Assembly (NCBI RefSeq): GCF_042186555.1
Contig: NC_133326.1
Span: 686,260,944 to 686,324,943 of the forward strand
Length of the DNA: 64,000 bases
Direction: 5' to 3'
DNA from: Aquarana catesbeiana
Lineage: Eukaryota > Chordata > Amphibia > Anura > Ranidae
Under the pieces are notes generated by a model. It made no database searches and had not been told where the DNA came from. It saw nothing but the letters and a program-made list of their open reading frames with translations. Each line of letters begins with the position of its first letter. Position 1 is the first letter of the stretch. Positions 57,846 to 64,000 of this stretch are shown piece by piece. The position numbers and the translations under genes were made by a program.

Positions 57846-58300
57846 TTAAAGTGGTAGTAAACACCACTTAGTGACTTGTACTTCGAGGTAAGCTTATAAG
57901 AAGGATTACCTGTAGTTACAGTGAATATCTCCTAAACGTGCACCATTTAGGAGGTATTCACAATTTCTTCAGCCGATGACATCAAAGGCGTATGCGCACT
58001 GCACTCTGTAGTGATGGCATACTGAATACGCTGTCCCTTTTAGAGCACTGTGCTGCAGCACTGACTCCTGTGCGTGGGAGTGACATTGTGGTTTGGCCAT
58101 TCAAACAGCCAGAGCCCGCAAATCCAGAAGGTAGAACGGGTGAAGAAAGAAAGCCCTGCCAGTAGTGACAGCGCACTACTGGAGATATTCTTTTTAAGGG
58201 AAGTCTTCTTATAATGTGCTAGTATGTGGTACATACTAGCACATTATGCCCTTAACTTGCAGGGGGATTTTCTTCCCCAGATTTACTACCAGTTTAACAA
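57846..58300. mobile_element. Second copy of the AGTGG-TAAAC repeat
   Basis: Starts ACTTAAAGTGGTAGTAAACA and ends CTACCAGTTTAAC. Shares GGTAAGC-TATAAG, ACCTGTAG-TAC and ATATCTCCTAAAC with 5838-6202. Non-coding MITE-like sequence. Confidence 0.6.
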
Positions 58301-59408
58301 AAAAACATGGAAGGAGTAGAGTCCCCCAGCAGCACAGAGTATTTCAGGAGAGGAGAGTTGGATAGAGGTGTAGCACTCCCCAAGTAGGAGCTGCAAATGA
58401 AAGGGATCCTCCACTCCTGCACAGCCAGGCATGCCAAATCTTCACAGTCACACGGAGTCAGAGAATGATTCATAGCTTTGCTTTTGTTATTTATTAGGGG
58501 TTAATAACTTGGATAGGGATGGGAGGCCCACTTGACTTGAGCAAGATCTTCAGGGACAGCTTCCTATTTACAGTCTCTTATATGCAGGTCCAACTCCTTT
58601 GGCTTTTCACCTGTACACACTTTGTTCCTCTTTTCTTCTGTACAGCTCCTGCTGGATTCACTCTTGGTGGAACCGACAGGCCCCTTGTTAATGCAGTAGC
58701 AGCCCATTACAGGCAAGAACTCAAAGTAGCACAAGTGGAGTGAAACAGCTTCCCTTGTGACCAATGAACCCAGAATCACTTCTTCAGGCATTGCCTCCTG
58801 GCTGCAGCTGCCCCTTTCACCAGCTCTCCCGGCTGCAGCTGCCCCTTTCACCAGCCCTCCTGGCTGCCTCTCTACATCAGTCTGGCCAACTGACTGTTCC
58901 TCAGCCGACCCAGCTGACTTTTCCAGGGAAAGGAAAGAAGACCTAAGCACACCGCTGGCTACATGTGGCAGTCTCCTCCATATGTTAGTCCCCCAACAGT
59001 GTTGACTACTCTCTTGCTCCCATGCCTCCAGGAAGCCCCCCCCTCAGACTAGGGGGCACCCCTGAGACCAACAGCCACCTCAACACTGTCTCTCCATCTT
59101 CCACCGACTGCCTTGCTGGCATGGCCCATGTCTCTTTATGGAGTTATCTCAGCCCTCAAGGCAGCTCCTCCTAAAATTCACCCTCTAGTTTTAGAAGATT
59201 CTCCAACCTTCTAGACCAGGGGGAGGCACCAGAGAACTGCCAGGATAAGTCACCCAGCCCTGAACTCTAGTAAACCCTGACCCAATTATGACTCACCAGC
59301 CTAACTGTCAGAGTATGGTTTGCCTACACTCACTTCTAGCACACATTAGAGGGTGCTACAGAGGAAAGACCAGAGTTCTCCAGTAAAGCGTTTCAGGAAA
59401 GCAGAGTG

Positions 59409-59689
59409 TGGCCCCGTTCACACATGAACAAAGATCCCGCGTTGGGTTTGTCAGGTTACTTTTGCGTGTTTTTGGAAAGGCACCAACGGGCCTCACTCTG
59501 CTCCAAAAATGCCCTAAAGAAGCTCATGTGTTTTGCCACAATTTTCGCACCTTTTGTCATGCAGCAATCGCAGCAAAATCGCCCTGCATTTGGGGGGCAA
59601 TTAAAAAATAATGACCCCCTCAAGCGCATCAAGCACTTTGACGTGATTCTGCCTGCAATTCCAATATGCTCAAATGTGAATGGGGCCTT
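59409..59689. mobile_element. MITE with GGCCCCGTTCACAC ends
   Basis: The left end GGCCCCGTTCACACATGAAC is mirrored by CAAATGTGAATGGGGCC on the right (reversed GGCCCCATTCACATTTG). Inserted between satellite units. Confidence 0.85.
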
Positions 59690-59966
59690 AGAGGAAGGAG
59701 CAGAGTCCTCCAGCAGAGTAGGGCATTTCAGATGAGGAGAGTTAGATAGCGGAAGGAGCAGAGTCCTGAAGCACTGCAGAGTATTTCAGGATAGGAGAGT
59801 TAGAGGAAGGAGCTGAGTCCTCCAGTAGAGGATTGTAACATAGAGGAAGGAGAGAGGAAGGAGTAGAATATGTTAGGAGAGGAGAGTTAGCTTAAGGAGC
59901 AGAGTCCTCCAGCAGAGGAGAGTTACATAGGAGGAAGGAGCAGAGTATGTCAGGTGAGGAGAGTTA

Positions 59967-60382
59967 TGCCCTGTACACACGACCGGTTTTCCCATCGGAA
60001 TAAACTCTGAAGGTTTTTCCGACGGAGTTCTGATGGAATTCTGCTGAAACTGTCTTGCGTACACACGATCGCACCAATGTTCGACCGTCAAGAACGCGTT
60101 GACGTACAACGCGTACAACGGGACTAGAAAAAGGAAGTTCAATAACCAGTAGCCAATAGCTTCCGTTTCATACTTGGTTCAGAACATGCGTTGTTTTTGG
60201 TACGTCTGAACAGCATACAGACGAGCAGCTTTCCCGAAATATTTAGAACATGTTCTCTTTCTAGGTCCGTCAGAATTTTCAACGTAAAAAGTCCGATGAG
60301 GCCTACACACGATCGGAATATACGATAAAAAGCTCCCATCGGACTTTTTCTGTCGGACATTCCGCTCGTGTGTACGGGGCAT
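59967..60382. mobile_element. TA-flanked palindromic MITE, copy F
   Basis: TA on both sides; ends TGCCCTGTACACACGACCGG and, reversed, ATGCCCCGTACACACGAGCG. Same family as copies A to E. Inserted in the satellite. Confidence 0.85.
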
Positions 60383-60662
60383 TAGAGGAAGGAGTAGAGT
60401 CCTCCAGCACAGTAGAGCATTTCAGATGAGGAGAGTTATCTTAAAAAGCAGAGTTCTCCAGCAGAGGAGAGTTACATAGAGGAAGGAGCAAAATAATTTA
60501 GGAGAGGAGAGTTAAGAGGAAGGAACAGAGGCCTCCAACAACGTAGAGCATTTCAGATGAGGAGAGTTAGATGGGTGAAGGAGCAGAGTCCTCCAGTAGT
60601 GCAGAGTATTTCAGGTGAGGAGAGTCAGAGGAAGGAACAGAATCCTTCAGTAGAGATGAGTT

Positions 60663-61362
60663 ACCGTATATACTCGAGTATAAGTCAAATTTTTCAGCCC
60701 TTTTTTGGGGCTGAAAGTTCCCCCCTCGACTTATACACGAGTCACCGCCGTCTGTCTGCATGATCAGCGTGTCATGCAGGCAGATGGCGGCCAGCGTGTG
60801 CTACATAGCACTCGGCGGCGGCTCTCGGCTCTCACTGTTCAAAAGCCGCGCCTCCTCGTCTGTGATAGGCAGTCAGTGTACAGCCTATCATGGACATTCT
60901 CTCATCCTCGTCCGTGGTATGAGGATGAGAGAATGTCCATGATAGGCTGACCGCTGACTGCTGGGAAATGGAGTTTTCTGCCTATCATGGACGAGGAGGA
61001 GGTGCGGATTTTGAACAGTGAATGGCCGCCGCACGCGCTGATCGGTTCGGAGCGGCACATGGAGGATGCACAGGACACAGGTAGGATGCACACAGACACA
61101 TGCACACAGGTACATATACACATGCACACATACACAGGACACAGGTACATGACACAGGTACATGACACATGCGCATATACACGACACATATACACAGGAC
61201 ACATGACACATGACACATGCACAGGACACAGGGAGATATACAGCTGCAGATGGGCATTGTTGACCCTCTGCATTTCTCACCCTCGTCTTATACTCGGGTC
61301 AATAAGTTTTTCCCATTTTTTTGGTAAGTTAGGGCCTCGACTTATACTCGAGTATATACGGT
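60663..61362. mobile_element. MITE with ACCGTATATACTCGAG ends
   Basis: Terminal inverted repeat ACCGTATATACTCGAGTATA, then AGTC, exact at both ends over about 24 bp. The interior has a long hairpin (60881-60951) and an ACACAGGTACAT-type repeat (61078-61222). The family is widespread in vertebrates; superfamily not assigned here. Confidence 0.88.
61078..61222. repeat. Imperfect ACACAGGTACATGACAC repeat
   Basis: Short CA-rich units ACACAGGTACATGACACATG recur about ten times within the MITE 60663-61362. Confidence 0.8.
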
Positions 61363-61580
61363 GCATAGAGGAAGGAGCAGAGTCCTCCAGCAAGGCAGAG
61401 TTACATAGAGGAAGTAGCAGAGTATTTCAGAAGAGGAGAGTCAGAGGAAGGCGCAGAGTCCTCCAGTATTGCAGAGTATTTCGGGATATTAAATGCTTTT
61501 TTATAGAATAGTGTTGCCAATTTTGATCCAACACAAAAGAGGTCATATTTTATGGTTGTAGATGGACGGTCCCCGCTTAC

Positions 61581-61733
61581 CTGGAGTAATTCTCTACCCT
61601 GACACCATATTTGATCTCGGTGTGTTTTTTGCCAACTTGCGTTCGGAATTCAGGGTCGAAGAGCAGCACGCAGGAGATCTCCCCAGAATCTGGTTTCAAG
61701 TAGAGAAGAAAAGAATCTTTCACCACCAGCCAC
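61581..61733 (-). CDS. PLD2: PLD2 exon: PH domain, C-terminal half
   Basis: The first exon of the gene in this window encodes WLVVKDSFLLY and LLFDPEF, which match the end of the PLD pleckstrin-homology domain, a phosphoinositide-binding module. The acceptor is a T-rich tract ending CTAG and the donor is GTAAGC. The exon begins with the last base of a split codon and ends with two bases (AG) completed by G in the next exon. The preceding exon was not found in the remaining 2.2 kb. Confidence 0.92.
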
Positions 61734-61739
61734 CTAGAC

Positions 61740-62165
61740 AAAAGAAAAATATTCCATTCACATTACAACGGCATAAATATTCCTTACATCAGAAACACGA
61801 AGGACAACCTTCATGAAAAGTACAACTGCTCCCCTGACATATATATGCACTACATACTGCACGGGGGGATTGGGGACATAACTAAACATCATAGCGGTGC
61901 GACTACAAATCATGGGGCTCCATAGCAAATTATCAATGGGGCCCCAAGCAATCTTTTTTCTATGACACTTGGCAATGACAAGTAGGATAATAGTGTGATT
62001 GTTCCTAACAAAGTATGTCTATGGACAAGCAGCAGGAGAGCGGTCAGCATAGTCAGCACATTACTAGGAGTGGAGGGCTGAAGATAGAGGTTGCCAGGAA
62101 AGAGCAGCAGTATCGGCAATTAACACACCAGCATTTTTCGACATTAACTGATCTTTGTCAGATAT
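61740..62165. other. PLD2 intron, repeat-like, no exon found
   Basis: ATGGGGCTCCATAGC and ATGGGGCCCCAAGCAA resemble the GGGGCCC element near 36700. The PLD2 exon that should precede 61733 was not found here. Confidence 0.4.
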
Positions 62166-62167
62166 GA

Positions 62168-62285
62168 AATTATTATTTCAGGTACTTGTATAGCACCGTC
62201 AATTTATGCAGCGCTTTACATACACATTGTACATTCACATCAGTCCCTACCCTCAAGGAGTTTACATCTGGTATACAATCTTAGG
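62168..62285 (-). mobile_element. L2-like LINE 3' tail fragment
   Basis: In minus orientation it reads GTAAAGCGCTGCATAAATTG, then ACGGTGCTATACAAGTACC and ends in ATAATAAT, the characteristic tail of L2-related LINEs. Very short copy. Confidence 0.6.
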
Positions 62286-62289
62286 GCTA

Positions 62290-63599
62290 TGGTGTTAATT
62301 TCGAAATCCTCCATTTACCCGATTTACCATCCCAGCCAGAAACTGCTGCAGAAAATCGTGGGTTACCACTCAACAAGCAAGAAAAAAATTATATTATTTT
62401 GAATTTATAGGATTACATAATTGTTAGTGCTTCTACACACAATGATGCTATACAGGTATTACAAACTACTTTAACTCCTTCCCGCCAAGCCCCATTGTTC
62501 CTTAAATAGGGTCTGTATGCCCCGGGGGGGGGGGGGGGGGCGAGCTGAGGAAAAAAAAAAAAAAGAAAAAAAAAGAAGAAGATTCCTCCATACATCCTAT
62601 ATAGTGCAAATGGAGGAATCCGCAGCACCAGCTATTGTATTCTGACAGCCACCACCAGCCGATGTCAGAATATCCCAGCAGCGACTGTATCCGATTGGAT
62701 GCAGCCACTGTTTGGCCGACAACGTTCTGCTTGGCCCATTTGATTTCTCAATCAAGGGATGTCGGACAGGAAGCTACCACCAGGGCCAACCACTAGGCAG
62801 ATTTTGATTGGTTCATCAGGAACCAGGCGTAATTTGCTTAGTATATGGCCAGCTTTAGGTGAAGAGGTTTAATATCAAAGTGCTGGCCAGGATGACCAGA
62901 AGCCCTGAAGACAATAAATCTACTCACAGATAGGGGGGGGGATTTTTTTTTGCGGCAGGATTAGTGGAGAGAGAGGATCTGAGGGTGGAGGGGGTGCAAA
63001 TATTTGTACTGGGAGGGAGGATTTCAGCAGGGGAGCAGATTTGTACTGGGAGGAGGGGGAATACATAGGGGGCAAACATGATGATTAGTGCTCGATTTTT
63101 ATTTTTTGCTGACACATACTGCTCATACATCTTTGGGGAGGGGGTGGGGGGGGGGTCAGTTTGGGATGTTCACGCTGAGCTCTAGATGACCTTGTCTAGG
63201 CTGGTCTGCACTGACCGCCAGGTGATCCCAGTATAAAGCTGGTGGCATCCGAATACATTCTCCATACAAAGAGCTTCTGTGCCCCACAGAAGTATCTCTC
63301 ACTGAGTACAGAAGTGCTCAGGGTAATAAACCTCAATACAGAAGGCACATTTATTCGAACAACAATGAATAGCATGCTTCTGACTCACATTTCGAAACTA
63401 AATATATATTATAAATTTCCTGAATGGTCACTGCTGACGAGGTCAGCCGGTACATCACATTTTATCCAGAAAAAAAATTGCAATATGTGGCTTAGATGTG
63501 TCATTTTGTTGTACGTGGCTTCAGGGGAATTTCCTGAGTACAGTGGTAAACCTCCCTCACTTTAGCCATAAGAACATTACATTAAAAAAAAAAAGTGAA

Positions 63600-63600
<1 letters not shown>
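62290..63600. other. Sequence upstream of the first PLD2 exon in the window; nothing coding found
   Basis: G-runs (62523-62540, 62932-62940, 63130-63155) and an A-run (62551-62570) are present. Both strands were read for PH or PX domain residues without success. Confidence 0.45.
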
Positions 63601-63602
<2 letters not shown>

Positions 63603-63679
<77 letters not shown>

Positions 63680-63690
63680 CATACACACAC
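63603..63690. repeat. (AT)n microsatellite
   Basis: Pure AT dinucleotides for about 72 bp, then ACATACATACACACAC. It directly adjoins the Tc1-like element, a common result of insertion into TA-rich sequence. Confidence 0.97.
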
Positions 63691-63696
63691 ACATAT

Positions 63697-64000
63697 AGTA
63701 TCTCACAAAAGTGAGTACACCCCTCACATTTTTGTAAATATTTTATTCTATCTTTTCATGTGACAACACTGAAGAAATGACACTTTGCTACAATGTAAAG
63801 TAGTGAGTGTACAGCTTGTATAACAGTGTAAATTTGCTGTTCCCTCAAAATAACTCAACACACAGCCATTAATGTCTAAACCGCTGGCAACAAAAGTGAG
63901 TACACCCCTAAGTGAAAATGTCCAAATTGGGCCCAATTAGCCATTTTCCCTCCCCGGTGTCATGTGACTCATTAGTGTTACAAGGTTTCAGGTGTGAATG
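63697..64000 (+). mobile_element. Tc1-like element, 5' terminal region, runs off the window
   Basis: Begins ATCTCACAAAAGTGAGTACA with CCCCTCACATTTTTG and repeats the AAAGTGAGTACACCCCTAAG motif at 63891-63911, the two binding-site-like repeats of a long Tc1 terminal repeat. I recognise this as a well-known Tc1-like end found in fishes and frogs. The transposase would lie beyond 64000. Confidence 0.85.

Larger units (their letters stand above)
58306..61490. repeat. Degenerate ~50-60-bp satellite with MITE insertions
   Basis: Units with GGAAGGAGCAGAGTCCTCCA and GCAGAGTATTTCAGG, GGAGAGTTA recur at 58306-58370, 59355-59408, 59690-59966, 60383-60662 and 61363-61490. Gaps are filled by MITEs (59409-59689, 59967-60382, 60663-61362) and, at 58371-59350, by unclassified sequence containing a duplicated GGCTGCAGCTGCCCCTTTCA. 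Confidence 0.8.
20959..61733 (-). other. PLD2: Gene span of phospholipase D2 (17 coding exons, 5' end missing)
   Basis: Phospholipase D hydrolyses phosphatidylcholine to phosphatidic acid and choline at cell membranes. Seventeen exons with GT-AG borders were placed by eye. All codon phases agree across the joins, giving 702 residues and no internal stop. The product covers the PH-domain C-terminal part (about residues 1-95), HKD motif 1 (H210, K212, D217), HKD motif 2 (H524, K526, D531) and the conserved C-terminus. The linker after HKD1 is short, without the long loop of PLD1, and LPPLNSKEG plus TFT-like segments resemble PLD2. Some stretches, such as VSSIVFLWAHHEK, look more PLD1-like, so the paralogue call is likely rather than certain. 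PX domain, start codon and promoter lie past the right edge. Introns are packed with repeats. Confidence 0.9.

Noticed and set aside
61734..64000. Missing upstream PLD2 exons (start of PH domain, PX domain)
   Set aside because: Minus-strand reading found no segment resembling the expected PH or PX residues with splice borders; they probably lie beyond the window.

Overview
This is vertebrate genomic DNA, most probably from a frog with a large, transposon-rich genome. It shows GT-AG introns of up to 15 kb, CR1 and L2-like LINEs, Tc1 and hAT elements, many MITEs and long minisatellites. A ranoid (true-frog-like) anuran fits the element mix, but that is inference from family style; the species cannot be read from the sequence. 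No bacterial genes, rRNA, tRNA or CRISPR arrays were recognised.

The one functional host gene I can support is a phospholipase D on the minus strand, best assigned to PLD2. Seventeen coding exons run from 61733 down to the stop codon at 20959. Their phases join without error into about 702 residues. They cover part of the PH domain, both HKD catalytic motifs and the conserved C-terminus, which ends in VWT. The PX domain, the start of the PH domain, the first exons and the promoter lie beyond the right edge. The first intron in the window is about 15.3 kb and holds a degraded CR1 LINE, a nearly complete Ngaro-type tyrosine-recombinase retrotransposon (50419-57260, plus strand) and a roughly 50-bp satellite pierced by MITEs.

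Region by region: 1-20.9 kb lies downstream of PLD2. It contains a minisatellite, three nested elements flanked by TTAA, Tc1 remnants, TA-flanked MITEs, an L2-like LINE tail, an olfactory-receptor pseudogene, a solo LTR and a hAT MITE. A 31-bp minisatellite (about 19.73-20.61 kb) may lie in the PLD2 3' UTR. 21-46.3 kb holds PLD2 exons, with minisatellites and mobile elements in the introns: a 33-bp array, a tetranucleotide-like array, a second 31-bp array, and a 24/14-bp array inside a hAT element. 47.2-50.25 kb is CR1; 50.42-57.26 kb is Ngaro; 58.3-61.5 kb is the satellite with MITEs. 63.69 kb to the end is the start of another Tc1-like element.

The Ngaro element carries gag (two apparent frameshifts in G-runs), intact reverse transcriptase/RNase H, an intact tyrosine recombinase with all catalytic residues visible, an intact SGNH hydrolase ORF, and complete split direct repeats (A1...B1-A2-B2). 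It is antisense to PLD2 and looks recently active. All assignments come from reading the sequence and knowing the families; no database search was run.
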